NCBI GenBank assembly: GCA_021779835.1 | Contig: JAJXZX010000016.1 | Span: forward strand, 23,053-87,052 | Length of the DNA stretch: 64,000 nucleotides | Source: Pseudomonadota bacterium | Lineage (GTDB): Bacteria; Pseudomonadota; Alphaproteobacteria; Rhodobacterales; Rhodobacteraceae | Direction: 5' to 3' | Part shown: piece by piece, positions 36,149 through 44,703 of the stretch | Numbering within the stretch: position 1 is the stretch's first letter | Layout of the letters: each line of letters starts with the position of its first letter | Notes under the pieces: model-generated | Database searches by the model: none | The model's input: only the letters and a program-made list of their open reading frames with translations | What the model was told of the DNA's origin: nothing | Program-made: the position numbers and the translations under genes

Positions 36149-36463
36149 ATGACACATCCGCGCGCCATCCTTCCCGCCTTCCTTGCCATCGCGGCGCTCA
36201 GCGCCTGCATGAACGATCCTGCGCAATACGCGGGCTCTCCGGTCCGCACCGCTTCGGCGGGCGAGGTGGCCCAGTGCAAATTCATCTCCAACTTCTCCAA
36301 CACGCCCGGCGATTACGGCATCTTCGCCGCCAAGGCGCAGGACTACGCCCGCAACGCCATCCTGCGCGACGCAGGTGCCAACGGCGCAAACACGGTGGTG
36401 TTTGAAAAGGTCGATCCCGGCAGCATGGTCACCATCATCCGCGCCGCAGCCTACCGCTGCTAG
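36149..36463 (+). CDS. small DUF4156-like lipoprotein
   Basis: The 104-residue product has a lipoprotein signal ('ILPAFLAIAALSACMNDP', lipobox LSAC with the Cys near residue 20). The mature part carries 'VAQCKFISNFSNTPGDYGIF' and the motif 'RDAGANGANTVVFEKVDPG', typical of DUF4156 and related periplasmic lipoproteins of unknown role. Acidic Asp after the lipidated Cys is absent (it is Met), so outer-membrane sorting is likely. The longer frame from 36095 starts in the intergenic region and is not used. Confidence 0.78.
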   Translation: MTHPRAILPAFLAIAALSACMNDPAQYAGSPVRTASAGEVAQCKFISNFSNTPGDYGIFAAKAQDYARNAILRDAGANGANTVVFEKVDPGSMVTIIRAAAYRC

Positions 36464-36469
36464 GCGCGT

Positions 36470-36570
36470 TAAAGCGTGTCGGGTTTACATCAAAACAGTT
36501 TATCGAAAAACGCGTCGAGCGGCCGCGAGAGGCCGCGATTTTCGATTCAATGCAAACCTGACACGCTCTA
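36470..36570. repeat. about 100-bp palindromic intergenic element between the lipoprotein gene and ureE
   Basis: Two 21-base arms, 36470-36490 and 36550-36570, are inverted copies with 18 of 21 positions matching; the core is AGCGTGTCGGGTTT on the left and AAACCTGACACGCT on the right. The interior contains a second palindrome, GCGGCC..GGCCGC, around 36521-36536. It has the look of a small non-coding mobile or REP-like element. Other copies were not found in this window. Confidence 0.6.
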
Positions 36571-36639
36571 GGGCTGACACTGGCGCGACTTAGGCGCTAG
36601 ACTTCTCCCGACACGCGCCCCCTGCCGGAGGAAATGACC

Positions 36640-37164
36640 ATGACCGACCAACCCACCGCCCACAGCATCCGTGCGCCGGGCCACGGACAGATGACACACG
36701 GCCAGGTCACACTGGGGTATGAGGACCGCTTTCTGCGCCGCAAACGTCTGACCACCGACGCGGGCGAGGCAATCCTTGTTGACCTGCCGGAGACCACGTC
36801 GCTTGCCGCAGGTGCCGCGTTTGAACTGTCCGACGGCCGCCTGATCGCCATCGCCGCCGCTGACGAGCCCGTGCTGATCGTTACCGGTGACCTGCCGCGC
36901 CTTGCCTGGCACATCGGCAACCGCCATACGCCCTGCCAGATCAATCCCGACCGCCTTGTCATCCGCGCCGACCACGTCCTTGCCGGTATGCTCAGCGGTC
37001 TCGGGGCGACCGTCATCGCCGCCATCGCGCCCTTCACCCCCGAGGGCGGCGCCTATGGCATGGGCCGCACGATGGGTCACGACCACGGCCATACCCACGT
37101 CCACACGCACATCTCGCATACCACGCCCGACGACGAGGAAGACGAGGCCGAGGTCGAAGTGTGA
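36640..37164 (+). CDS. ureE: urease accessory protein UreE (nickel metallochaperone)
   Basis: The 174-residue cytosolic protein passes nickel to the UreG complex. It has 'VTLGYEDRFLRRKRLTTDAG', 'ETTSLAAGAAFELSDGRLIA', 'RLAWHIGNRHTPCQINPDRL' (the HIGNRH metal-site motif) and 'TPEGGAYGMGRTMGHDHGH'. The C-terminus is His- and acid-rich ('DHGHTHVHTHISHTTPDDEE'), adding nickel storage. The ATG at 36640 is preferred over 36634 because GGAGG then has normal spacing. Its stop overlaps the GTG of ureF. Confidence 0.95.
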   Translation: MTDQPTAHSIRAPGHGQMTHGQVTLGYEDRFLRRKRLTTDAGEAILVDLPETTSLAAGAAFELSDGRLIAIAAADEPVLIVTGDLPRLAWHIGNRHTPCQINPDRLVIRADHVLAGMLSGLGATVIAAIAPFTPEGGAYGMGRTMGHDHGHTHVHTHISHTTPDDEEDEAEVEV

Positions 37165-37796
37165 CGCCAGACCTGCTGACGCTGACGCAATGGCTGTCGC
37201 CCGCCTTTCCGGTGGGCGGCTTCGCCTATTCGCACGGGCTTGAGACCGCCATCGCTGCGGGCGAAATCTCGGATGCGGCCAGCTTGCAAATCTGGGTAGG
37301 CACCATCCTGACCGAGGGCGCAGGCCGCACCGATGCCATCCTGATTGCCCACGCGCTGCGCCCCGACGCCGACCTCGGCACCCTTGCCGCCATCGCCCGC
37401 GCCCTTGCCCCCTCACGCGAAAGACTGGCCGAGGCAGAGGAGCAGGGCGCCGCCTTCCTGCGCACCACCAATGCACTGACCGGCACCGATTTCCCCGCCA
37501 TGCCGCTGCCTATCGCCATCGCCGCCGCCGCGCGCACCCTGGCGCTCGCGCCGGTAGAGGTCATCGCCCTCACCCTGCACGCCTTCACCTCCAACCTCGT
37601 GCAAGTTGGCGTCCGTTTCATCCCGCTCGGCCAGACCGCAGGGCAGGGGGTGCTTGCCGCCCTCCACCCTCTCATCCTGCGCATCGCCGCCGAGGCCACC
37701 ACGGTGCCGCTCAACGCTATCGGCTCCGGCGCCATCCGGGCCGACCTCGCGGCGATGCAGCACGAAACCCTCGATGTCAGGATCTTCCGCACATGA
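37161..37796 (+). CDS. ureF: urease accessory protein UreF
   Basis: The 211-residue helical protein joins UreD and UreG on apo-urease and controls GTP-dependent nickel insertion. It has '[20 protein letters not shown]' with '[11 protein letters not shown]' at the start and '[20 protein letters not shown]' in the middle, both diagnostic. The GTG start overlaps the ureE stop, and its own stop overlaps ureG as ATGA, so ureEFG are translationally coupled. Confidence 0.95.
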   Translation: MTPDLLTLTQWLSPAFPVGGFAYSHGLETAIAAGEISDAASLQIWVGTILTEGAGRTDAILIAHALRPDADLGTLAAIARALAPSRERLAEAEEQGAAFLRTTNALTGTDFPAMPLPIAIAAAARTLALAPVEVIALTLHAFTSNLVQVGVRFIPLGQTAGQGVLAALHPLILRIAAEATTVPLNAIGSGAIRADLAAMQHETLDVRIFRT

Positions 37797-38413
37797 GCGC
37801 TAAACCCTCCCCCCACGGCCCCCTCCGCATTGGCATCGGCGGCCCGGTCGGCGCTGGTAAGACCACGCTGACCGAGCAACTCTGCCGCGCGCTGCGCGAC
37901 CGCTATTCGATCGCCGTCGTCACCAATGACATCTACACCCGCGAGGATGCCGAATTCCTCATGCGCGCTCAGGCGCTGCCGATCGAGCGTATCCGCGGCG
38001 TCGAAACCGGCGGCTGCCCGCATACCGCGATCCGCGAGGATGCCTCGATCAACCTCGCCGCCATCGCCGACCTCAACCGCGCCATCCCCGACCTTGACAT
38101 CATCTTGATCGAATCCGGCGGCGACAACCTCGCCGCCACCTTCAGCCCCGAACTCGCCGACCTGACAATTTACGTCATCGACACTGCGGCGGGTCAGGAC
38201 ATCCCGCGCAAAAAAGGCCCGGGCGTCACCCGATCAGACCTGCTCGTGGTGAACAAAACCGACCTCGCCCCCTATGTCGGCGTCGATCCGGTACTGCTGG
38301 AATCCGATACCAAAGCCGCGCGCGGCGCACGGCCCTACGTCATGGCCAACCTGCGCCACGGCAAGGGCGTCGCGGAAATCACCGACTTCCTGATCCGCGA
38401 AGGTGGTCTCTAA
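37793..38413 (+). CDS. ureG: urease accessory protein UreG (GTPase)
   Basis: The 206-residue SIMIBI GTPase powers nickel delivery to urease. Motifs: P-loop '[20 protein letters not shown]', '[16 protein letters not shown]', the invariant '[20 protein letters not shown]' with the CPH nickel-binding motif, '[20 protein letters not shown]' and the G4 motif '[16 protein letters not shown]'. The length is standard. It ends the urease cluster and is followed by a hairpin terminator. Confidence 0.97.
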   Translation: MSAKPSPHGPLRIGIGGPVGAGKTTLTEQLCRALRDRYSIAVVTNDIYTREDAEFLMRAQALPIERIRGVETGGCPHTAIREDASINLAAIADLNRAIPDLDIILIESGGDNLAATFSPELADLTIYVIDTAAGQDIPRKKGPGVTRSDLLVVNKTDLAPYVGVDPVLLESDTKAARGARPYVMANLRHGKGVAEITDFLIREGGL

Positions 38414-38462
38414 GGGGGCCCAAAAACGGCCCCTTTCACCTTCTTTTTGGCAAAAATACTCA
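38412..38462 (+). terminator. terminator of the urease cluster, with an adjoining copy of the dispersed element
   Basis: AAGGGGGCC (38412-38420) pairs with GGCCCCTT (38428-38435) around CAAAAAC, with one bulged G. The next 25 bases, read on the minus strand, give GAGTATTTTTGCCAAAAAGA, a copy of the element that recurs after other stop codons here. Confidence 0.6.
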
Positions 38463-38507
38463 AACGACGCGCCGTTTCCACCAGCGCTTCGCGTCAGAGC
38501 AAGCGCC

Positions 38508-39470
38508 TCAGGCCGATTGCGACGTCCGTTCGGGCAGGTGGACGCCCTTCGCCCCCAGCAGCTCCGTCAACGCCTCCAGCCGCCGCTGATAGCGCGGCGA
38601 TGGGTGACGCGCCAGAAGCGCGCGGCAGGCAATGGCACCCAGAAAGGGCCGGTTGACCCGGTCGAGTCGCCGCAGCAGCGCGCGCTGATAGGGCGTGTAG
38701 TCGCGCCGCGCGCGATAGAGTTTGGCAAACCTTTCGACCGACAACTCGCCCTTGCCCGCCGCCGCGATCAGGTCGGGCAGGATGCCCATACCCTGCAAGG
38801 CGGCCTCCAGCTTCGGGCCGATATTGGGACACCGCAGCTTGACCACATGTGGAAGCGTGAACAGCGCAGCCTGCATCGCGTCTGGCACCAGCGCCGGATC
38901 GTAGGCGACAAACACATCGCCCGCGCCCTCGGTCATGTCGGGCGCATAGCCATAGCGGTCGCCGAAATCCAGTCGCCGGGTGCCGGGAAAACGCGTGTCC
39001 CACGGCACGATGGCGGGGTCGAGCGTCGCCACCGGCTGCACCGCCAACACCACGGCCCCCGGCGCCGTCACCGAATAGGCCGCCGCCGCATAGCCGCCCA
39101 TTTCGGCGCCATAAAACACCACGCGGTCGAAATCCTCGAAGAACGCGTCATCGGTCAGTCGGTCGAAAAACCGGTAAACCGCCACGTCGCGATACCAAGT
39201 GTCGCCGTCCGCGATGATGCACAGATGCGACCAGCCCTGCGCCTTGGCGATGGTATGGCCCAGCGGCATCTGCCCCTCGCCGCTTTCACGAATATTGGCC
39301 ACCGTCTCGAAGGTCACCAACAGAGTCGTGGTGTCGTCGACGAAAAAGGCCGAATGTTTGGCGCCCAGCGGCTCGAAATAGCCCAGCTCTTCGCCGATAT
39401 CTTCGATACGCTGGAACCACTCTGCCTGAGTTGTGGTGTCACTCGCGTCGGCGTTAAGCGCATCCTGCAT
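38508..39470 (-). CDS. alpha/beta-hydrolase-like protein with altered nucleophile elbow
   Basis: The 320-residue product resembles Rhodobacterales proteins often mislabelled phosphoadenosine phosphosulfate reductase. The central part reads as an alpha/beta-hydrolase fold: 'HLCIIADGDTWYRDVAVYRF' followed by 'DRVVFYGAEMGGYAAAAYSV', where the usual GxSxGG elbow has Glu in place of Ser. A strand with 'VFVAYDPALVPDA' follows, then a helical C-terminus with many Arg ('RALLRRLDRVNRPFLGAIAC'). The change suggests a non-esterase role. The glycosyltransferase gene lies upstream on the same strand, 104 bases away. Confidence 0.7.
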   Translation of the reverse strand: MQDALNADASDTTTQAEWFQRIEDIGEELGYFEPLGAKHSAFFVDDTTTLLVTFETVANIRESGEGQMPLGHTIAKAQGWSHLCIIADGDTWYRDVAVYRFFDRLTDDAFFEDFDRVVFYGAEMGGYAAAAYSVTAPGAVVLAVQPVATLDPAIVPWDTRFPGTRRLDFGDRYGYAPDMTEGAGDVFVAYDPALVPDAMQAALFTLPHVVKLRCPNIGPKLEAALQGMGILPDLIAAAGKGELSVERFAKLYRARRDYTPYQRALLRRLDRVNRPFLGAIACRALLARHPSPRYQRRLEALTELLGAKGVHLPERTSQSA

Positions 39471-39574
39471 TGTCTGGGCCTTTTCACTCGGTCAAACTGG
39501 CGGTCTATTCCCATTCTCTGACGTCAAGAGTGAGGGGGCAATAGGGCAAGACTGCGGAATTAACGCCACATTCG

Positions 39575-40642
39575 TTAACAGTCAGGTGCCATTGTTTCGC
39601 CTGCTACTCCGGCGCGCGCGCGCATTGCGTGGGCGATCACAAGCGCTGCTTCCTCGCGCGACAGCACCCGCGTTGCCGGTGTCATCATCAGCCGCCCGAA
39701 CAGCGCGCGCCACGGCTCTGCGCTCATCAACGCGGTGAATCGCGCCCGCCGCCACGCCACCGCCGCCCGGTGCAGCGGGCCCAGAATCGGATCGGCGTGA
39801 AATTCGGCCAGCACCGCGCCCCGCGCCCCCGCCAGCGCGTCGATCGAGGTGTCTTCGACCGCGCTAAAATTCCGCTCTACCCAATAGGCCATGTCAAATG
39901 CGCCCGCCTCGCGGTTGGCGCGGCCACGGTCGGCCTTGACCACATAACTTTCCATCGCGCCCAAGGCGTAATGGTTGATCTGTGCAAGCTGGTAATTGTC
40001 CTGCCCAAAGTCGGAAAACAGCCGCTGCGTGCGAAACGCCTCGCCCAAGTCGCGGCCCGAGCCGTCGAACCACCGCGCCCCCGCAATGAGGCCCGGATTC
40101 GGGCTGCGAGGGCGATGCACGCCCAGCTTGCGATAGGTGCCGTCATTGTGAAACAGCGTCTTGATCATCGCCGCCCGCCACGGCCAGTGCAGCACCGCAG
40201 GTGCCGCACGGCGGAACACTTCGGTCACCGGGCGGTCCTCATATCCCACCACCCCGGCGTTGCCAAAGAACCGCCAGGTCAGCGCGATGGCCGAAGCCTC
40301 GGGCAGGGCCGCGACCAGCGCGCCAACCGTGTGATCGCCGGTATGAATGTTCACGAACTCATCGACGTCCGACACCAACAGCCAATCCGCCGCCTTCACG
40401 ACGCCTTGGCTGTCCGCGTCCTTCAGCGCGGCCCATTGCGGCCCCTCTTTCCACGGCCCCGGATTGCGCCGATGCGTCAGCCCCCCAATCGCCTGAAGCC
40501 GGTCGAGCATCGCATCGGTGCCGTCGTCGCAATCATTGGTGTAAACAAGGAAATCGCTGACGCCCGCCGCCCTGTGATGGGCGATCCATTCGAGCAGAAA
40601 CGCGCCCTCGTTGCGCATTGTGGTGATCATCAGCGTCTTCAT
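39575..40642 (-). CDS. glycosyltransferase, GT2/GT92-like
   Basis: The 355-residue protein opens 'LMITTMRNEGAFLLEWIAHH', typical of this glycosyltransferase group, and has 'FLVYTNDCDDGTDAMLDRLQ', the metal-binding DxD line 'ADWLLVSDVDEFVNIHTGDH' and 'INHYALGAMESYVVKADRGR'. It probably moves a sugar onto a surface glycan or protein; acceptor and donor are unknown. The ATG at 40642 gives the conserved N-terminus; the longer frame adds 12 residues of no support. It precedes the hydrolase-like gene on the same strand. Confidence 0.85.
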   Translation of the reverse strand: MKTLMITTMRNEGAFLLEWIAHHRAAGVSDFLVYTNDCDDGTDAMLDRLQAIGGLTHRRNPGPWKEGPQWAALKDADSQGVVKAADWLLVSDVDEFVNIHTGDHTVGALVAALPEASAIALTWRFFGNAGVVGYEDRPVTEVFRRAAPAVLHWPWRAAMIKTLFHNDGTYRKLGVHRPRSPNPGLIAGARWFDGSGRDLGEAFRTQRLFSDFGQDNYQLAQINHYALGAMESYVVKADRGRANREAGAFDMAYWVERNFSAVEDTSIDALAGARGAVLAEFHADPILGPLHRAAVAWRRARFTALMSAEPWRALFGRLMMTPATRVLSREEAALVIAHAMRARAGVAGETMAPDC

Positions 40643-40696
40643 GGGCGCTACCCTGCCCGTTGGGGCGCAGCACTGCAAGGGGCGCGCGCGGGGCAG

Positions 40697-40736
40697 GCGT
40701 CCTATGCCTCCGGCAGGGATATTTTGACCAAAGCAA
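40697..40736 (+). repeat. copy of the dispersed intergenic element between glycosyltransferase and LysE genes
   Basis: The stretch contains GCCTCCGGCAGGGATATTTT followed by GACCAAAGCAAT. It matches the right-hand copy at 15312-15350 (read in reverse) over about 38 bases, including a GCGTC lead-in, with few mismatches. It lies just after the LysE stop on the minus strand. Confidence 0.6.
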
Positions 40737-40741
40737 TCAGC

Positions 40742-41362
40742 TTAGCTTCGCGCAAGGCCCGCCGTCAGAGCGCCCATGCCGATCAGGGCGGATCCCCCGG
40801 CGCGGTTCATCCATTTCAGCACCGCAGGCCGCCGGATCCGCGTGCGCAACCTGTCTGCCAACAGAGCGTATCCTAGCGCGTTCAGCGTGGCGAGGCTGAC
40901 AAAGGTGGCGATCAGCGTGGCGAACTGCCCAGGTAACGGTGCGTCGAGGCTGAGGAACTGCGGCACAAAGGCGATGAAAAACGCGATGGATTTTGGGTTC
41001 AGCGCGGTGACTGTCGCCGCATGGGCAAAGATCGCGCGGGTTTCCTTTGGGGCAGGGGCCGCAACATCCGCCGCCACAGGCGCCGCGCGCAACAGCTTGA
41101 TCCCCATCCAGACCAGGTAGCCCGCGCCCACCCATTTCAGCACGGTGAATAGCTTGGCGGAAGCCAGCACCAATGCGCCCAACCCCATCAGCGACGCGCT
41201 CATCGCGATGAAATCCCCCAGCGCCACGCCCAACGCCATCATCAGCGCCACGCGCCGCCCTTGCGTCAGCGCGTAAGAGATCACCAACAGGATCGTCGGT
41301 CCCGGGATCATCAACAGCACGGTGGCGGCGGCGACGAAGGTCAGCCAAACGTGAAAACTCAT
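40742..41362 (-). CDS. LysE/RhtB-family amino-acid exporter
   Basis: The 206-residue inner-membrane protein has six hydrophobic helices and the family start 'FVAAATVLLMIPGPTILLVI' with 'SYALTQGRRVALMMALGVAL'. Later 'GAGYLVWMGIKLLRAAP' and 'ALNPKSIAFFIAFVPQFLSL' are standard for LysE/RhtB exporters of amino acids or homoserine lactones. The substrate is not known. It appears to be a single gene. Confidence 0.92.
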   Translation of the reverse strand: MSFHVWLTFVAAATVLLMIPGPTILLVISYALTQGRRVALMMALGVALGDFIAMSASLMGLGALVLASAKLFTVLKWVGAGYLVWMGIKLLRAAPVAADVAAPAPKETRAIFAHAATVTALNPKSIAFFIAFVPQFLSLDAPLPGQFATLIATFVSLATLNALGYALLADRLRTRIRRPAVLKWMNRAGGSALIGMGALTAGLARS

Positions 41363-41435
41363 GTGGTGCCCCTGATAGATCAGGGGCCAAGGCAGCCATG
41401 GCTACCCGGCCCCTGTCAAGCCTTGCGCGTTTGGC

Positions 41436-42656
41436 TCAGAAAAACGCCTGCAACCCGGTGATCGCGCGGCCCAGGATCAATGCGTGAACGTCATGCGTGC
41501 CTTCATAGGTATTTACCGTCTCAAGGTTCACCATGTGTCGCATCACCGGGAACGCGTCCGAAATGCCGTTGCCGCCGTGCATATCCCGCGCCGCCCGCGC
41601 GATATCCAGCGCCTTGCCGCAGTTGTTGCGCTTGATAAGCGAGATCATCTCTGGCGCGGCCTTCGCCTCGTCCATCAACCGCCCCACCTGAAGGCTGGCC
41701 TGCAAGCCCAGCGTGATTTCCGTCATCATGTCGGCCAGCTTCTTTTGGTAAAGCTGCGTATTCGCCAGCGGCCGGTTGAACTGCTTGCGGTCCAGCCCAT
41801 ACTGCCGCGCCGCGTGGAAACAGGCCTCTGCCGCCCCCATCACGCCCCAAGAGATGCCATAGCGCGCCCGGTTCAAGCAGCCAAACGGCCCCTTCAGCCC
41901 CTCGACGAAGGGCAGCAGGGCGTCCTCGCCCACCTCGACATCCTTCAACACGATCTCGCCTGTGATCGAGGCGCGCAAGCTCAGTTTCCCGCCGATCTTC
42001 GGCGCCGACAGTCCCGCCATGCCCTTGTCCAACACAAAGCCACGGATCTTGCCGCCGTGCGCCTCTGACTTGGCCCAGATCACGAACACATCGGCAATCG
42101 GCGCGTTGGAAATCCACATCTTCGATCCGTTCAGCCGATAGCCGTTGGCGGTTTTCACCGCCTTGGTCTTCATCCCTGCCGGGTCCGATCCTGCGTCGGG
42201 TTCCGTCAGACCAAAGCAGCCGATCAGGGTGCCCGCCGCCAGCCCCGGCAGGTATTTCTTGCGCTGCGCCTCGGTGCCATAGGCATAGATCGGATACATC
42301 ACGAGGCTGGATTGCACAGACATCATGCTGCGATAGCCCGAATCGACGCGCTCAATCTCCCGCGCGATCAGCCCATAGCTTACGTAGGAGGCACCCAACC
42401 CGCCGTATTCCTCGGGCACCGTCACGCCCAACAGCCCCATCGCCCCCATCTCTGCGAAAATCGCGGGGTCGGTCGCCTCGTCGCGATAAGCCTGCGTCAC
42501 GCGCGGCTGCAACTTCTCGCGCGCATAGGCCCGCGCGCCGTCGCGCAACATGCGTTCTTCCTCGCTCAACTGCTCGTCCAGCCGCAGCGCATCCTCCCAG
42601 TCAAAGCGCGACAGGTCAGGGGCATCCTTGGGTTTCAGCTTGGGCTGGTCGGTCAT
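41436..42656 (-). CDS. gcdH: glutaryl-CoA dehydrogenase
   Basis: The 406-residue flavoprotein oxidises and decarboxylates glutaryl-CoA to crotonyl-CoA in lysine, tryptophan or glutarate breakdown. It has '[20 protein letters not shown]', '[20 protein letters not shown]', '[19 protein letters not shown]', '[20 protein letters not shown]', '[19 protein letters not shown]' and '[20 protein letters not shown]', with the catalytic Glu in YEGTHD. These details separate it from ordinary ACADs. It is divergent from a LysR gene, a common gcdH regulator arrangement. Confidence 0.93.
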   Translation of the reverse strand: MTDQPKLKPKDAPDLSRFDWEDALRLDEQLSEEERMLRDGARAYAREKLQPRVTQAYRDEATDPAIFAEMGAMGLLGVTVPEEYGGLGASYVSYGLIAREIERVDSGYRSMMSVQSSLVMYPIYAYGTEAQRKKYLPGLAAGTLIGCFGLTEPDAGSDPAGMKTKAVKTANGYRLNGSKMWISNAPIADVFVIWAKSEAHGGKIRGFVLDKGMAGLSAPKIGGKLSLRASITGEIVLKDVEVGEDALLPFVEGLKGPFGCLNRARYGISWGVMGAAEACFHAARQYGLDRKQFNRPLANTQLYQKKLADMMTEITLGLQASLQVGRLMDEAKAAPEMISLIKRNNCGKALDIARAARDMHGGNGISDAFPVMRHMVNLETVNTYEGTHDVHALILGRAITGLQAFF

Positions 42657-42739
42657 TGCGTGCTCCGGGGTTCGGTCAATTAGCCTCGCCGTTATTGCAC
42701 GATCCCGCCAAACAGCCTATCGAAACCAAAGCCGCACTT

Positions 42740-42754
42740 CATGAGGAAAGCTCA
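42740..42754. promoter_or_regulatory. candidate LysR box in the gcdH-lysR gap
   Basis: ATGAG (42740-42744) and CTCAT (42750-42754) form an inverted repeat with the T-N11-A layout of LysR-type sites. It ends two bases before the ATG of the LysR gene, a position that suits autorepression. Confidence 0.4.
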
Positions 42755-42756
42755 TA

Positions 42757-43641
42757 ATGTTCGCCGCCCGCCGCTACCTGCCTTCGATCGCCGCCCTGAC
42801 GGCGCTGGAGGCGATCGACCGCCTTGGCACTGCCTCCGCTGCGGCCGAGGAACTGGCGCTGACCCAAGGCGCCATCAGCCGCCAGATGAAAACGCTGGAG
42901 GAGCAGCTTGGCCTGCCGCTGTTCCGCCGCGAGCGCCAGCGCCTGATCCTCACCCCCGCAGCGCAGGACTATGTGGCAGAGGTGCGCCGCGCGCTTGCCA
43001 TCCTTTCCGCCGCCTCGCTGACGCTGCGTGCCAATCCGACGGGGGGCAGCCTGAACCTCGCCATTCTGCCCGCGTTTGGCATGCACTGGCTCGCCCCGCG
43101 CCTTGCCGGTTTCGCACAGGAACACCCGGAGGTGACGGTCAACCTTTCCACCCGCCTGCACCCGTTCGATTTCGCCACCTCTGCCTTCGACGCTGCCATC
43201 CATTATGGCCGCCAAGACTGGCCCGGCGTTGATTACCTGAAACTGATGGACGAAGAGATATTGGCCGTCGCCGCGCCATCGCTGCTGAAATCACCCCTTA
43301 CGACGCCAGAGGCGATCCTCAGCCACCCGCTTCTGCAACTGGAAAGCCGCACGGGGGACTGGGGCCGCTGGCTTGCCCACCACGGCCACCCCGGCGCGCG
43401 GCCCACGGGAATGCTGTTCGACCAGTTCGCCACCATGATGCAGGGCGCGATCCACGGCCTTGGCCTTGCCCTGCTGCCGCTCTTCCTCATCCAACGCGAA
43501 CTGGCAGAGGGGCGCCTGATCCCCGCCTTTGGCGCACCGATCCGCGCGTTGGGTTCGTATTACCTCGTCTGGCCCAAGGCCCGCGCCCCCCGCGCGCCGC
43601 TCACCTCGTTCCGCAACTGGGCCGCGACGCAGACCACCTAA
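42757..43641 (+). CDS. LysR-family regulator, probably of gcdH
   Basis: The 294-residue protein has an N-terminal helix-turn-helix ('AAEELALTQGAISRQMKTLE' with 'EQLGLPLFRRERQ') and an effector domain of the GcvA type ('GGSLNLAILPAFGMHWLAPR', 'FATSAFDAAIHYGRQDWPGV'). It is transcribed away from gcdH across a 100-base gap, so it likely controls gcdH in response to a glutarate-pathway acid. The start ATG follows an inverted repeat directly. Confidence 0.92.
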   Translation: MFAARRYLPSIAALTALEAIDRLGTASAAAEELALTQGAISRQMKTLEEQLGLPLFRRERQRLILTPAAQDYVAEVRRALAILSAASLTLRANPTGGSLNLAILPAFGMHWLAPRLAGFAQEHPEVTVNLSTRLHPFDFATSAFDAAIHYGRQDWPGVDYLKLMDEEILAVAAPSLLKSPLTTPEAILSHPLLQLESRTGDWGRWLAHHGHPGARPTGMLFDQFATMMQGAIHGLGLALLPLFLIQRELAEGRLIPAFGAPIRALGSYYLVWPKARAPRAPLTSFRNWAATQTT

Positions 43642-43704
43642 GACCAACGGATGCCTTGACCGCCCCGTCCGCGCCCCCCAGCATGGCGGCTGGAGGAGAC
43701 CGCC

Positions 43705-44616
43705 TTGACCCAAACACCCGCATCCATCGACGCCGTGCAATCCATGCTCGCCGCGCAGAACTACGTCTGCGGCCGCGCGCTTGCCACCGTCACCTTCCTC
43801 GCCCTCCGCCTTGGCCGCCCGCTGTTCCTTGAGGGCGAGGCCGGCACCGGCAAAACCGAAATCGCCAAGGCCATCGCCGCAGGCTTGGGCCGCCGCCTGA
43901 TCCGCCTGCAATGCTACGAAGGGCTCGATGCCTCTTCGGCGGTCTATGAGTGGAACTTCGCCGCCCAGATGATCGCCATCCGCACCGCCGAGGCCACCGG
44001 CGCCTCTGACCGCGACGCGCTCAAGACCGAGCTGTTCACCGAGGATTACCTCATCGCCCGCCCGCTGTTAGAGGCGATGCGCCCGCAACCCGGCGGCGCG
44101 CCCGTCCTGTTGATCGACGAACTCGACCGCACCGACGAGCCGTTCGAGGCGTTCCTGCTAGAGGCGCTCTCGGACTTTCAGGTCACCATCCCCGAACTCG
44201 GCACCATCCACGCCGAAGAACCACCCATCGTCATCCTCACCTCCAACCGCACGCGCGAGGTGCATGACGCCCTCAAACGCCGCTGCCTTTACCACTGGGT
44301 GGATTACCCCTCCTTCGATCGCGAAATCGAAATCCTCCACGCCCGCGCGCCAGAGGCCACCGCCACCCTCAGCCGCGAGATCGTCGCCTTCGTGCAAAAA
44401 CTGCGCGGCGAGGATCTCTTTAAGCGCCCCGGTGTTGCCGAAACGATCGACTGGGCCAAGTGCCTGCTTGCGCTCGACGTCATCGACCTTTCGCCAGAGG
44501 TGATCGCCGACACGCTTGGCGCCATCCTGAAATACCAGGACGATATCCAGCGCATCCAAGGCTCCGAGGCGAAACGCCTGCTCGACGAGGTCCGCAAGGA
44601 ACTCACCCCCACATGA
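43705..44616 (+). CDS. MoxR/CoxD-type AAA+ ATPase
   Basis: The 303-residue protein starts at TTG with GGAGGAGA upstream. It has Walker A 'LFLEGEAGTGKTEIAKAIAA', 'LQCYEGLDASSAVYEWNFAA', Walker B 'VLLIDELDRTDEPFEAFLLE', sensor 'IVILTSNRTREVHDALKRRC' and 'YHWVDYPSFDREIEILHARA'. These features match CoxD, the ATPase that helps mature the Mo/Cu CO dehydrogenase centre, and related MoxR proteins. It pairs with the VWA protein downstream. No Mo-hydroxylase genes are in the window. Confidence 0.9.
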   Translation: MTQTPASIDAVQSMLAAQNYVCGRALATVTFLALRLGRPLFLEGEAGTGKTEIAKAIAAGLGRRLIRLQCYEGLDASSAVYEWNFAAQMIAIRTAEATGASDRDALKTELFTEDYLIARPLLEAMRPQPGGAPVLLIDELDRTDEPFEAFLLEALSDFQVTIPELGTIHAEEPPIVILTSNRTREVHDALKRRCLYHWVDYPSFDREIEILHARAPEATATLSREIVAFVQKLRGEDLFKRPGVAETIDWAKCLLALDVIDLSPEVIADTLGAILKYQDDIQRIQGSEAKRLLDEVRKELTPT

Positions 44617-44633
44617 CCGCCTCCAACCCTCAT

Positions 44634-44684
44634 TTTTTGTCCAAAAATATCCGCGGGGGGTCTGGGGGGCAGACAGCCCCCCAG
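44634..44684. terminator. hairpin plus copy of the dispersed element between the MoxR and VWA genes
   Basis: CTGGGGGGC (44662-44670) and GCCCCCCAG (44676-44684) form a perfect 9-bp stem with loop AGACA. The preceding 28 bases, read on the minus strand, are CCCCGCGGATATTTTTGGAC then AAAAAA, nearly the same as the copy at 334-359. It could attenuate transcription into the VWA gene. Confidence 0.55.
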
Positions 44685-44703
44685 TCTCACCCCAAGCACC
44701 ACC

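Noticed and set aside
38508..39470. Labelling this gene phosphoadenosine phosphosulfate reductase, as is common for relatives
   Set aside because: It lacks the nucleotide loop, the ECGxH motif and cluster cysteines; the real APS-type reductase is at 54120-54875.
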